From positions 1-7,790 of the forward strand of contig JAJZVM010000181.1 of assembly GCA_021845645.1 (NCBI GenBank): 7,790 nucleotides of DNA, in the 5' to 3' direction. Positions 1 through 6,306 of this stretch are shown in pieces. This stretch comes from Bacillota bacterium. GTDB taxonomy: Bacteria; Bacillota_E; JAJZYS01; JAJYTV01. The number at the start of each line of letters is the position of its first letter. Within the stretch, counting starts at the first letter, position 1. Under the pieces are notes generated by a model. It did no database searches. It worked only from the letters and a program-made list of their open reading frames with translations, and was not told where the DNA came from. Made by a program: the position numbers and the translations under genes.

Positions 1-71
1 TGGGCCGCGAGCTTGCCGCCGTAGCGGCCGATCGGAGTGCGCACGGCGTCCACGAGATAGGCGTCGGGCAA
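1..71 (-). CDS. Thiolase (acetyl-CoA acetyltransferase family), N-terminal fragment cut by window edge
   Basis: Reading the minus strand from TTG at 71-69 gives 23 codons that run off the left edge. The peptide begins (M)PDAYLVDAVRTPIGRYGGKL. This is the highly conserved thiolase N-terminus, typically D-A-x-I-V-D-A-x-R-T-P-I-G-x-x-G-G. Thiolases condense or cleave acyl-CoA and beta-ketoacyl-CoA in fatty-acid, ketone-body or polyhydroxyalkanoate metabolism; which role applies here cannot be told from this fragment. The active-site cysteine and the C-terminal H and C motifs lie outside the window. The TTG start is chosen because a GGAGG sits 7 bases upstream and the homology begins directly after it. 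A GTG 7 bases further upstream is in another frame. The gene diverges from the RocB-like gene with 198 bases between the two starts. Confidence 0.85.
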   Translation of the reverse strand, partial: MPDAYLVDAVRTPIGRYGGKLAA

Positions 72-78
72 GCGGCAC

Positions 79-83
79 CCTCC
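79..83 (-). promoter_or_regulatory. Ribosome binding site of the thiolase gene
   Basis: GGAGG on the minus strand (cctcc on plus), 7 bases before the TTG codon at 71-69. It decides the start of an otherwise very short gene fragment with a rare start codon. Confidence 0.75.
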
Positions 84-173
84 TTCCAGGGACGACTTCG
101 CGCCCCTTGGTTCCAAAATGGACCCAGTCCGGTCCTGGCCTTACGTTGCCGACGCAGGGTCGGGGATGTCAAG

Positions 174-215
174 CGGCAGGAGCGAGGCCTTGCCGCGCCG
201 TAGGGGTACGGCGCG
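174..215 (+). promoter_or_regulatory. Two overlapping hairpins in the leader region of the RocB-like gene
   Basis: Hairpin A pairs CGGCAGG (174-180) with CTTGCCG (189-195): seven pairs including one G-U, with an 8-base loop. Hairpin B pairs CGCGCCGT (194-201) with ACGGCGCG (208-215): eight perfect pairs with the 6-base loop AGGGGT. They share bases 194-195, so both cannot form fully at once. Hairpin B ends 38 bases before the Shine-Dalgarno sequence. No U-run follows it, so it is not a classical intrinsic terminator. It could be a leader structure, an operator, or chance in GC-rich DNA. No convincing -35/-10 pair was seen in 72-269, so whether the hairpins are transcribed is unknown. Confidence 0.4.
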
Positions 216-253
216 CCAGATGGCAGGTCCGCCGACCCAGACGACCCGGGCGT

Positions 254-260
254 AAGGAGG
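254..260 (+). promoter_or_regulatory. Strong ribosome binding site of the RocB-like gene
   Basis: AAGGAGG lies 9 bases before the GTG at 270 and is a near-perfect anti-16S match that fixes this start. Flanking ACGAC (241-245) can pair with GTCGT (262-266), which would leave the site exposed in a 16-base loop. Confidence 0.8.
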
Positions 261-269
261 AGTCGTTTC

Positions 270-1838
270 GTGCGATTCTACGACCGCGTGGCAGAACTGA
301 CGCTGCACCTCGCGGAGCATCCGTCTGTCAACGGCTCGCAAGGGGAGGCGGACATCCTCGAGGACGCCTACGGCATGCTCTCGCGTCTCCCCGTTCAGGA
401 GCGGCTGAGGGTGTTCCGCGGCGAGGACGCGGCGGGCCGCCCAGCCTTCGTTTTGGCACACCTCAAAGGAACGGGATCGCGTTGCGTCGTCCAGTTCGGC
501 CACATCGACACGGTCGGCGTGGACGACTACGGTCCTCTGCGCCCTCTCGCCTTCAAGCCTCTCGCACTGACCAGGCGCATCGCGGAGGGGGCCCTGGGTC
601 CGGAACTCTCCCGCCTTGCGGCGGGCGGCGACTGGCTCTTCGGCCGCGGCGTACTCGACATGAAGGCCGGTGTGGCGGCGACCATCGCGGTGCTGGAGCA
701 GTTCGCGGCGCAGAACGCCGCGGGCCACCTGCTCGTTGCCCTTACATCCGACGAGGAGGCGGGATCGCGGGGCATCCGCGCCCTCACCCGCTTCCTCGCC
801 CCCTACCTGCGGGAGGAAAGACTCGAACTGGCGGGAATCATCAACACCGACGCAACGGGGCCGCGTCTTGGCAGGGATGGTCCTTTCGAGCGCTTTGTCT
901 ACTCGGGGAGCGTCGGCAAGCTGCTGCCGTGTGCCTACGTGCGCGGGGTTCCGAGCCACGTCGGCGAGCCTGAAGCGGGACTCGACCCGAATTTCGTGCT
1001 CGCCGAGATCACGCGTCGCGTCGTGTACAGCCAGGGCCTGAGCGACGGCGTGGGCGACGAGCGCTCCGCCGTTCCGGTATCGCTCCAGGCGCGCGACGAC
1101 AAGGCAGCCTACGACGTGCAGACGCCCCTTTCGGCTGTCGGCTGCTACAACGTCCTCTACGTGTCGCGACGGCCGGCAGATGTGCTGCGCCAGTTCCGCG
1201 CGATCGCCGAGGACGCGGCGCAATCCGTACGGGAGAGCCTGGTGCAGGCGTTCGGCGGCGCTCCGGAAATCCCCGTCTACACCTTCGAAGAACTCACGCG
1301 CCTCGCCGAGCAGCGCGGTCTCTGGTCCGACCTGCGGCCCAGCCTCGCTACCGGCCTGACCGGGGCGTCGGGGCCCGCCCAGCGCATCGCTGCGACGGGC
1401 AGGCTGGCCGACGCCGTGCTGGGACGGGAGCCGGCCATCGTCCTTTTCTTCGGCAACGGGCTGATACCCAAGGTCGCGACCCAGAGCCACGGACGCAGGG
1501 TGCTCAATGACATTCTCACGCAGCACGCGGCCGTGACGGGCAACTCCTATCGCCAGGGGCGCTTCTTTCCCCTGATCAGCGACCTCAGCTTCGTGGCCGC
1601 TTCGGAGGACTGGCAAGATGCTGCGTTCGCCGCGAACGACCCCGTCGCCGCCGTAACCGCCGCGGAGGCGGGCCCCTCCCTCGTCGCGGACGCCGTGTAC
1701 ATGATCGGCCCGCATGGCGAAGGGGCGCATCGCGTCGACGAGCGCCTCTTCATGCCGTACAGCTTCGAGCACGTGCCGGATCTGCTCATCCGCCTGACGG
1801 AAGAGCTCTGGCGCCACCCCATGTCCACCAGATCCTGA
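270..1838 (+). CDS. rocB: RocB-like M20 family metallopeptidase / amidohydrolase
   Basis: The 522-residue product matches the M20 family, specifically the RocB-type branch known from arginine-utilisation loci of Bacillus. Its length is close to that of Bacillus RocB (about 560). The di-zinc ligand pattern is complete: H78-x-D80 in FGHIDTV, D130 in GRGVLDMKAG, the catalytic pair E162-E163 in SDEEAGS, D194 in NTDATG, and H487 in GEGAHRVDERL near the C-terminus. The dimerisation-domain histidine H230 lies in GVPSHVGEPEAGLDPN, and GDWLFGRG plus YSGSVGKLLPC are strongly RocB-like. No signal peptide is seen, so it is probably cytoplasmic. The family hydrolyses peptide or amide bonds, but the substrate of RocB is not firmly established and cannot be assigned here. 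GTG start with AAGGAGG upstream. No other arginine-catabolic (roc) gene is adjacent. The downstream FAD-oxidoreductase gene is convergent, so this gene appears to be transcribed alone. Confidence 0.88.
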   Translation: MRFYDRVAELTLHLAEHPSVNGSQGEADILEDAYGMLSRLPVQERLRVFRGEDAAGRPAFVLAHLKGTGSRCVVQFGHIDTVGVDDYGPLRPLAFKPLALTRRIAEGALGPELSRLAAGGDWLFGRGVLDMKAGVAATIAVLEQFAAQNAAGHLLVALTSDEEAGSRGIRALTRFLAPYLREERLELAGIINTDATGPRLGRDGPFERFVYSGSVGKLLPCAYVRGVPSHVGEPEAGLDPNFVLAEITRRVVYSQGLSDGVGDERSAVPVSLQARDDKAAYDVQTPLSAVGCYNVLYVSRRPADVLRQFRAIAEDAAQSVRESLVQAFGGAPEIPVYTFEELTRLAEQRGLWSDLRPSLATGLTGASGPAQRIAATGRLADAVLGREPAIVLFFGNGLIPKVATQSHGRRVLNDILTQHAAVTGNSYRQGRFFPLISDLSFVAASEDWQDAAFAANDPVAAVTAAEAGPSLVADAVYMIGPHGEGAHRVDERLFMPYSFEHVPDLLIRLTEELWRHPMSTRS

Positions 1839-2053
1839 ACCGGCCCAGCACCATCCTGAAAGGAGCGCTGGGTCTGCCGAGCATGCGCGATTGGATCCTA
1901 GCACACGACCTGCGACATTCCAGAGCTCAAGGTGGGACATGCCACCATCCGCCCGGACAGGCCCGATGCGGCGGCGAAACCGGCCAGCCGCTCGCGGAGG
2001 TGCTCCGTCGTCTCCCCGGCGGATAGACCAAGTCAGCACGCGTCGGCGGAAGG
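1839..2053. other. Convergent spacer between RocB-like and FAD-oxidoreductase genes
   Basis: 215 bases between two converging stop codons. Besides the hairpin at 1842-1874 it holds a second short one, GGTGG (1931-1935) with CCACC (1942-1946). A plus-strand reading through about 1940-2025 ends in a plausible-looking stretch (GQPLAEVLRRLPGG, then stop) but lacks a start, a ribosome site and recognisable homology. It may be a decayed gene end or chance in GC-rich DNA. Confidence 0.35.
1842..1874 (+). terminator. Weak hairpin just after the RocB-like gene
   Basis: GGCCCAGC (1842-1849) can pair with GCTGGGTC (1867-1874): eight pairs including one G-U, with a 17-base loop, starting 3 bases after the stop codon. 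There is no T-run, so if it helps termination it does so without the standard U-tract. Low confidence. Confidence 0.3.
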
Positions 2054-3190
2054 CTAGTCCAGCGTGAAGCCGGGCCGGATCGGGAACGGCTCCGGTGGAA
2101 AGCGATCCGGCCTGAGGTGTGGCGCGTCGTCCATCTCCAGGGCTACTCTGGCTGCCAGTTCACCGATCGCGGGTCCTCGCATCACACCGATGCCGTTGTC
2201 GCCGCACGCGACGTAGACGCGGTCGGCCAAGCGGCCGAGCAGGGGCCGCCGGTCAGGCGTCGAGCCGACCAGACCCGCCCAGCTGGAGCGCAAGCCCGCC
2301 CGCTCGCCCAGGCTCGACAGCCGCAAGAGGCGCTCCGCGATCTCCTCCTGGAACCGATCGTCGCCAGTCGTCTGATAGGCGTCGGGGTCGAATTCCGCGA
2401 GGCGCGTCCCGTCGCCGGCGAGCACATCTCTCTCCCCGTCCGGTACCAGGTACACGTCAGTCGACAAATGCCAAACCAGCGGCAGCCGGTGCGGCTCGGC
2501 CAGTTCCAGCGAAGAGAGCTGGACGCGATAGGGCAGGAGTGCCAGATCGAGACCGGCTGTGCGCACCAGCTTGCGCGTCCACGTGCCGGCGGCGATCAGC
2601 ACCCGGTGGCCCTCGTAGACCGTCCCACCGGCCTCTATCGCGACCTTGCCCTGCTTGAGGCGGATCGCGTCCACCCGCTCGGCGGTGCCCAGCACAAGGC
2701 CACCTTCCCGCGCCTCGGCGGTCGCCTGCTGCGCGTAGGCAGTCGGGTTCACGTGCCAGTCGTCGGGTGTCCAAAGCGCTACCGTGTCGTCGCGAAGCCG
2801 GTCAAGCCTGGGATAGCGGCGCTCCACCTCATCGCGCGGCAACAGCTCGTGTGCCACCCCGCGCGCGGCGAGGTCGGGCAGGCGGCGCTCGAGTGAGGAC
2901 ACATGCTCCCCTTCAGCCAATGTGAGCATGCCTACCCTGCGCGCGACGGAGACGTCGCCGCTCGACACGCGCGCTTCCTCGTACAGTTCGCGCGAGCGCC
3001 GCACGAACGCCTGATCTTCCGGATGCCACAGCAGGTCCGTCACGATGCCGCCGGATTTCGCCGAACTCTCCTGGGCCAGGCCGATGTTCTTCTCCAGCAG
3101 GAGCACCGACCGGACACCGGCGCGCACTGCAGCCTGCGCAGCCCCGCTCCCCCAAACGCCGCCGCCCACGATCACGAGGTCGTACGTCAC
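2054..3190 (-). CDS. FAD-dependent oxidoreductase, DAO family (glycine/sarcosine oxidase-like)
   Basis: From GTG at 3190-3188 the product has 378 residues, the usual length for the DAO (D-amino-acid/sarcosine/glycine oxidase) superfamily. The N-terminus carries the Rossmann FAD-binding motif VIVGGGVWGSGAA (G9-x-G11-x-x-G14), with the ribose-binding acid E33 closing strand two (VLLLEKN). Further family marks are S42-S43 with KSGG at 45-48, RVLIAAGTWTRKL around 196-208, TPDRRPLLG around 311-319, and the C-terminal FAD segment ACGDNGIGVMRGPAIGELA around 328-346. Such enzymes oxidise the C-N bond of amino acids or N-methylated amines using FAD; the substrate cannot be read from sequence. No signal peptide is seen, so it is likely cytoplasmic. 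The frame stays open upstream to an ATG at 3340, but that extension has no homology and would overlap the control region. GGAGG lies 7 bases before the chosen GTG. It is convergent with the RocB-like gene and divergent from the PBP gene. Confidence 0.87.
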   Translation of the reverse strand: MTYDLVIVGGGVWGSGAAQAAVRAGVRSVLLLEKNIGLAQESSAKSGGIVTDLLWHPEDQAFVRRSRELYEEARVSSGDVSVARRVGMLTLAEGEHVSSLERRLPDLAARGVAHELLPRDEVERRYPRLDRLRDDTVALWTPDDWHVNPTAYAQQATAEAREGGLVLGTAERVDAIRLKQGKVAIEAGGTVYEGHRVLIAAGTWTRKLVRTAGLDLALLPYRVQLSSLELAEPHRLPLVWHLSTDVYLVPDGERDVLAGDGTRLAEFDPDAYQTTGDDRFQEEIAERLLRLSSLGERAGLRSSWAGLVGSTPDRRPLLGRLADRVYVACGDNGIGVMRGPAIGELAARVALEMDDAPHLRPDRFPPEPFPIRPGFTLD

Positions 3191-3197
3191 GCCACTG

Positions 3198-3202
3198 CCT
3201 CC
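3198..3202 (-). promoter_or_regulatory. Ribosome binding site of the FAD-oxidoreductase gene
   Basis: GGAGG on the minus strand (cctcc on plus), 7 bases before GTG at 3190. It selects this start over the in-frame ATG at 3208-3206, which lies upstream of the site, and over the ATG at 3340. Confidence 0.75.
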
Positions 3203-3239
3203 ATACATGTTCCGCAACACGCGGCCCTTTCGGCCGTCC

Positions 3240-3270
3240 GAAGTGGCTTCGCAGAGAACACGGCCACTTC
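3240..3270. promoter_or_regulatory. 8-bp inverted repeat in the divergent FAD-oxidoreductase / PBP region
   Basis: GAAGTGGC (3240-3247) and GCCACTTC (3263-3270) form a perfect 8-bp inverted repeat with a 15-base spacer. It lies between the divergent starts at 3190 (minus) and 3445 (plus). The centre-to-centre distance of 23 bases, about two helix turns, would suit a dimeric repressor or activator. The repeat could equally be a hairpin in the minus-strand leader. No regulator gene is present in the window. Confidence 0.4.
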
Positions 3271-3289
3271 CTTCAGGATTGTGGCGAAG

Positions 3290-3295
3290 GTTATA
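3290..3295 (-). promoter_or_regulatory. Possible -10 element for the FAD-oxidoreductase gene
   Basis: TATAAC on the minus strand, in a locally A+T-richer stretch about 100 bases before the GTG start. No good -35 is seen at 17-18 bases; TTCGCT is the best there and is poor. If real, the inverted repeat at 3240-3270 would fall just downstream of the transcription start. Confidence 0.25.
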
Positions 3296-3430
3296 GGGAA
3301 GGTCCCTGCGGCCAGCGAAGTTGTCCCATGCAACCCCCAAAAACTGCCCGACGTCCGATCCGAAAGAGCGCCGCAGCCGCGACGATGGCCCGCATAATCA
3401 TCTGCGGCGGCCGCAAACGAATAACCGTAC

Positions 3431-3437
3431 AGGGGGG
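3431..3437 (+). promoter_or_regulatory. Ribosome binding site supporting the TTG start of the PBP gene
   Basis: AGGGGGG lies 7 bases before TTG at 3445. The first codons after this TTG encode a textbook signal peptide. The earlier in-frame ATGs at 3328 and 3385 have no comparable site. Confidence 0.6.
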
Positions 3438-3444
3438 TGGTCTT

Positions 3445-6228
3445 TTGCGCCGCCACAGGCTTGTCCTCGCCTTGCTCCTTCTTGCAGCCATTTCCGTCGC
3501 CTGGCCCGAGGCAACGCGCGACGGCGGGCGGCCGGCTGTGCCGAACCGGTTGCAGGCCCTTTCCGCACAAGCCCCGGCCGAACCCGCGACAGCCTTGCAA
3601 AGCGCCTGGCAGGAGGCTTTGCACGCAACGCCGCTGATGCGGTCCGCCCAGGTCTCCGCCTACGCGTACGATCTCACCGCGCGGCGTCCGCTCGCCGCGA
3701 TCAGCCCCACGCAGTTGCAGATACCCGCCTCCATCATGAAGATGTTCACAACGGCCGCCGCGCTCCAGGATCTCGGCCCCACCTTCACCTACAAGACCCA
3801 GGTGGACGCGGCGCCAGCGGTGCTCGCTGGACAGGCTGGCCCCATCTACCTCGTTGGTGGGGGCGACCCCTGGCTCGAAGCCCAGGGCAACACGGGACTC
3901 GAGTTGTTGGCAGCGCAGGTGGCACGCAGGCTGCACAGCGCCACTCGGGTGGTGGGTGTGGGCAGCCTGTTCCCGCCGCCGAGCGCGGGTGCCGGCTGGG
4001 CCGCCGGCGACCTGCCGACCGACTACGGTAGCGGGGCGAACGCCCTCGAAGGCGAACTCTCGTCGGTCGAACTCGTGCTGCAGGCGGGAACCAGCGTCGG
4101 CAGCCGCGTTTCGGCAAGCCTGCAGTTCCTGGGCCGGATCGCCGCGCCCGACTACTTCCGCATCGTGAACACGGCCCACGCCGTTGCCGGCCCAAGCCCG
4201 GCGCCGAACGTCACCCGCCTGCTGGGCAGCGAGACGATCGTCGTCTCAGGCACGATGCAAGCGGGCTCCACGCTCGCATTCAATCTTTCGCCGAACGATC
4301 CCGCCCGCTTCGCAGCGGCTCTCTTTCAGTCGGCGCTTGCCCAGGACGGCGTCCGCTTCACCGGGCAGGCTTCCTCCGGCGGCCTGCCCAAGGGTCAGGA
4401 GACGGTGGCGTCCTACCTGTCTCCCCCGTTGCGCGTTCTGCTGCCGCTGCAAGACCGCTTCTCGATCAACCAGATGGCCGACAACCTCTTCCGCATGAAC
4501 GGCATGAAGGAACGTGGCAGTGCCACCGCGGCATCGGCTCAGTCCGCCATGGCCGCCTTTTTGCGCCAGGCCGGCCTGGGTGCCCTGCCGCCGCAGTACG
4601 ACGGGTCCGGCCTCTCGCCGCTCGACCTGGAGAGCGCTCAAGGCGTCGTCTCTCTGCTGTCGTACGCCGCGTCACGGCCGTGGTTCCCCTATTTCCGAAA
4701 CGCGATGATGGAGGCCGGGAACGCAAATCCGCAGGTCTGCGGCATCCTTTGCGGCCACTTCGTTGGAACGGCTGCCCAAAACAAGGTCTGGCTCAAGACG
4801 GGCAATCTTGCGAACCAGTGGAATTACGAGGGCTACGCGACGGCCGGCAATGGCGACCTGATCGCCTTCGCCATCCTCGAGGAGGGCCCGCCGGCGCATG
4901 CCATGGCAGTGTCGTATCCCAGGCGCAGCGCCATCGACCAGATGGTCATAGACCTCGCCACCTGGCCCCGCGAGCCGTCCGCTGCCCCGTCAGCGTCTCA
5001 GACCGCGAAGGAGCCGCCCTCCTTCGCCACGGGAGTCCTGGGCAAACTGCCGGCCCAGCCGGACGCGGCCCGGGGGCTGGCCATTCTCGACCTCAAGACA
5101 GGGCGGATCGTCTACGGGATCAACGCCCAGAAACTGATCCGCACCAGCTGGCTGACGCGTCTCGGACTTCTGGCAGGTGCCTGGCAGAAGGGATTGCGGG
5201 CCTTCCCGGCCGTCACCGTCAAGGCGGACGGGCCGGTGCGGGGCGGCGTGCTGCAGGGTTCCCTGGTGCTCGACGGCGCCATGGACCCGGCCCTGAGTTC
5301 GCAGGACCTCGCCGCTCTCGCGCGGGAGGTCCGGGCCTCGGGGATCACCAAGGTGGACGGCCCGCTCCTTTACGTGCAGAACGGACCCATGCGGGGCGAT
5401 CCCGCCCGCTGGCCGAGCGGGGCCACTTGGGAGGAACTCGGACAGAGCTACCTGCCGCCGATGTCGAATCTGCTGGTGGACAGCGACATCATCCAGATCC
5501 TTGTGCAGTCGGCGGGCGGGCGGGTGCGCGTCCAAGTGCGACCCGCCGACGCAGGCATCAAGGTGCTGGCGCAGGGGGTTACCGCCAACGGCTCCGACCA
5601 GAACCCGCTCGCGGCGTCCTGGTCTCCAGGTCTGCACGGCTTCGTTCTGACGGGCAGCGCTGTGCCTGGGCAGATCGAGGTGCTGGAGGTCACGGCGCCC
5701 GATCCCGGTCTGGTCGGAGCTACGCTGTTCAGGGACGCTTTGGCGCAAGCTGGCGTGACGGCTGCGGGCGGGATCAGGTCCACGCGCATTCCACTCGCTG
5801 GCCACCCGCTCGCCTCCCTGCCGGGACCGTCTCTCGCATCGCTTGCCGAGCCCCTTCTGGCGGATCCGTCGACCCTGGATGCCGCCGAGCTCAGCCTCCT
5901 GCTGGGCAGTGCATCCCGCAAGGCGGTCGCAGGCGCTGTCGGGACGACGGACGTCGTTCCCGATCCCACCGGCATCTCGTTCGGCGACTACATGACAGCG
6001 GAGAGCGTCGTCAGGCTGCTTGGCCAGATCTGGCACAAACCCGGCGAAGGCCCGCTGAGACGGGCGGTAGCCGGCCAGGGCGTCTGGCTGGCCGAAGGCC
6101 CGGGCACTGCGGTCGTCGCGGATTATGTGTACGGCCCCGCCGGTACGCCCTACGCCGTCGCGGGTCTGGAAAGCGGGCTGCTGTGGCAGGGCACGTTCGG
6201 CGACACGATCATCGCGCCGCTGCCCTGA
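3445..6228 (+). CDS. dacB: Tandem-domain S13 penicillin-binding protein (PBP4/DacB-like); second domain catalytically degenerate
   Basis: From TTG 3445 the product has 927 residues, about twice the usual DacB length. A Sec signal comes first: MRRHR, a hydrophobic run at 6-19, and no lipobox. The first S13 domain (about 55-510) has every catalytic motif of a D-Ala-D-Ala carboxypeptidase/endopeptidase: S96-I-M-K99 in PASIMKMFT, S340-I-N342 in SINQMADNLF, and K451-T-G453 in WLKTGN. It also has LVGGGDPWL and YDGSGLSPLD. A Pro/Ala/Ser-rich linker (about 508-530) follows. A second S13-like domain (about 541-927) begins GLAILDLKTGRIVYGINAQK. There the motif positions read S568-W-L-T571, S809-T-L811 and A883-E-G885, so the lysines and asparagine are gone. 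The first half probably trims or cleaves peptidoglycan stem peptides outside the membrane; the second half may bind, brace or regulate. The reading frame could start at ATG 3328, but that adds 39 residues before the signal peptide. The GH113-like gene follows on the same strand. Confidence 0.88.
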   Translation: MRRHRLVLALLLLAAISVAWPEATRDGGRPAVPNRLQALSAQAPAEPATALQSAWQEALHATPLMRSAQVSAYAYDLTARRPLAAISPTQLQIPASIMKMFTTAAALQDLGPTFTYKTQVDAAPAVLAGQAGPIYLVGGGDPWLEAQGNTGLELLAAQVARRLHSATRVVGVGSLFPPPSAGAGWAAGDLPTDYGSGANALEGELSSVELVLQAGTSVGSRVSASLQFLGRIAAPDYFRIVNTAHAVAGPSPAPNVTRLLGSETIVVSGTMQAGSTLAFNLSPNDPARFAAALFQSALAQDGVRFTGQASSGGLPKGQETVASYLSPPLRVLLPLQDRFSINQMADNLFRMNGMKERGSATAASAQSAMAAFLRQAGLGALPPQYDGSGLSPLDLESAQGVVSLLSYAASRPWFPYFRNAMMEAGNANPQVCGILCGHFVGTAAQNKVWLKTGNLANQWNYEGYATAGNGDLIAFAILEEGPPAHAMAVSYPRRSAIDQMVIDLATWPREPSAAPSASQTAKEPPSFATGVLGKLPAQPDAARGLAILDLKTGRIVYGINAQKLIRTSWLTRLGLLAGAWQKGLRAFPAVTVKADGPVRGGVLQGSLVLDGAMDPALSSQDLAALAREVRASGITKVDGPLLYVQNGPMRGDPARWPSGATWEELGQSYLPPMSNLLVDSDIIQILVQSAGGRVRVQVRPADAGIKVLAQGVTANGSDQNPLAASWSPGLHGFVLTGSAVPGQIEVLEVTAPDPGLVGATLFRDALAQAGVTAAGGIRSTRIPLAGHPLASLPGPSLASLAEPLLADPSTLDAAELSLLLGSASRKAVAGAVGTTDVVPDPTGISFGDYMTAESVVRLLGQIWHKPGEGPLRRAVAGQGVWLAEGPGTAVVADYVYGPAGTPYAVAGLESGLLWQGTFGDTIIAPLP

Positions 6229-6261
6229 ACCGGACCAAGTCCCGTCCGATCGTGCGCATGC

Positions 6262-6280
6262 TGGTGCATGTCGGGCACCA
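6262..6280 (+). repeat. Short hairpin between PBP and GH113-like genes
   Basis: TGGTGC (6262-6267) pairs perfectly with GCACCA (6275-6280) around a 7-base loop. It stands two bases before a second hairpin that covers the next ribosome site. No T-run follows, so it does not look like a terminator. Confidence 0.35.
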
Positions 6281-6282
6281 TA

Positions 6283-6298
6283 CTCCCGATTGCGGGAG
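6283..6298 (+). promoter_or_regulatory. Hairpin sequestering the ribosome binding site of the GH113-like gene
   Basis: CTCCCG (6283-6288) pairs perfectly with CGGGAG (6293-6298) around the tetraloop ATTG. The 3' arm contains most of the Shine-Dalgarno sequence GGGAGGTGG (6294-6302), which serves the GTG at 6307. In the folded form the ribosome site would be mostly paired. This could limit translation, or couple it to ribosomes finishing the upstream gene, whose stop is 55 bases before the hairpin. The structure is seen in sequence; the regulatory role is inferred. Confidence 0.45.
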
Positions 6299-6306
6299 GT
6301 GGGGAC

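Noticed and set aside
120..135. GGACC-N6-GGTCC inverted repeat upstream of the RocB-like gene
   Set aside because: Only five pairs in GC-rich DNA, with no supporting promoter element; likely chance.
141..2039. 632-codon open frame on the minus strand opposite the RocB-like gene
   Set aside because: It lies antisense to a gene with complete M20 motifs, has no recognisable domain, and is rich in Arg/Ala/Gly/Glu as expected of a GC-rich shadow frame.
3191..3340. N-terminal extension of the FAD oxidoreductase to ATG 3340
   Set aside because: The 50 extra residues do not match the family, which begins a few residues before GxGxxG. A proper GGAGG supports GTG 3190.
3187..4179. 330-codon open frame on the minus strand spanning the FAD-gene start and PBP N-terminus
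   Set aside because: It crosses the divergent control region and lies antisense to the signal peptide and SIMK motif; no recognisable domain.
4990..6036. 348-codon open frame on the minus strand opposite the second S13 domain
   Set aside because: No family resemblance and no ribosome site; antisense shadow.
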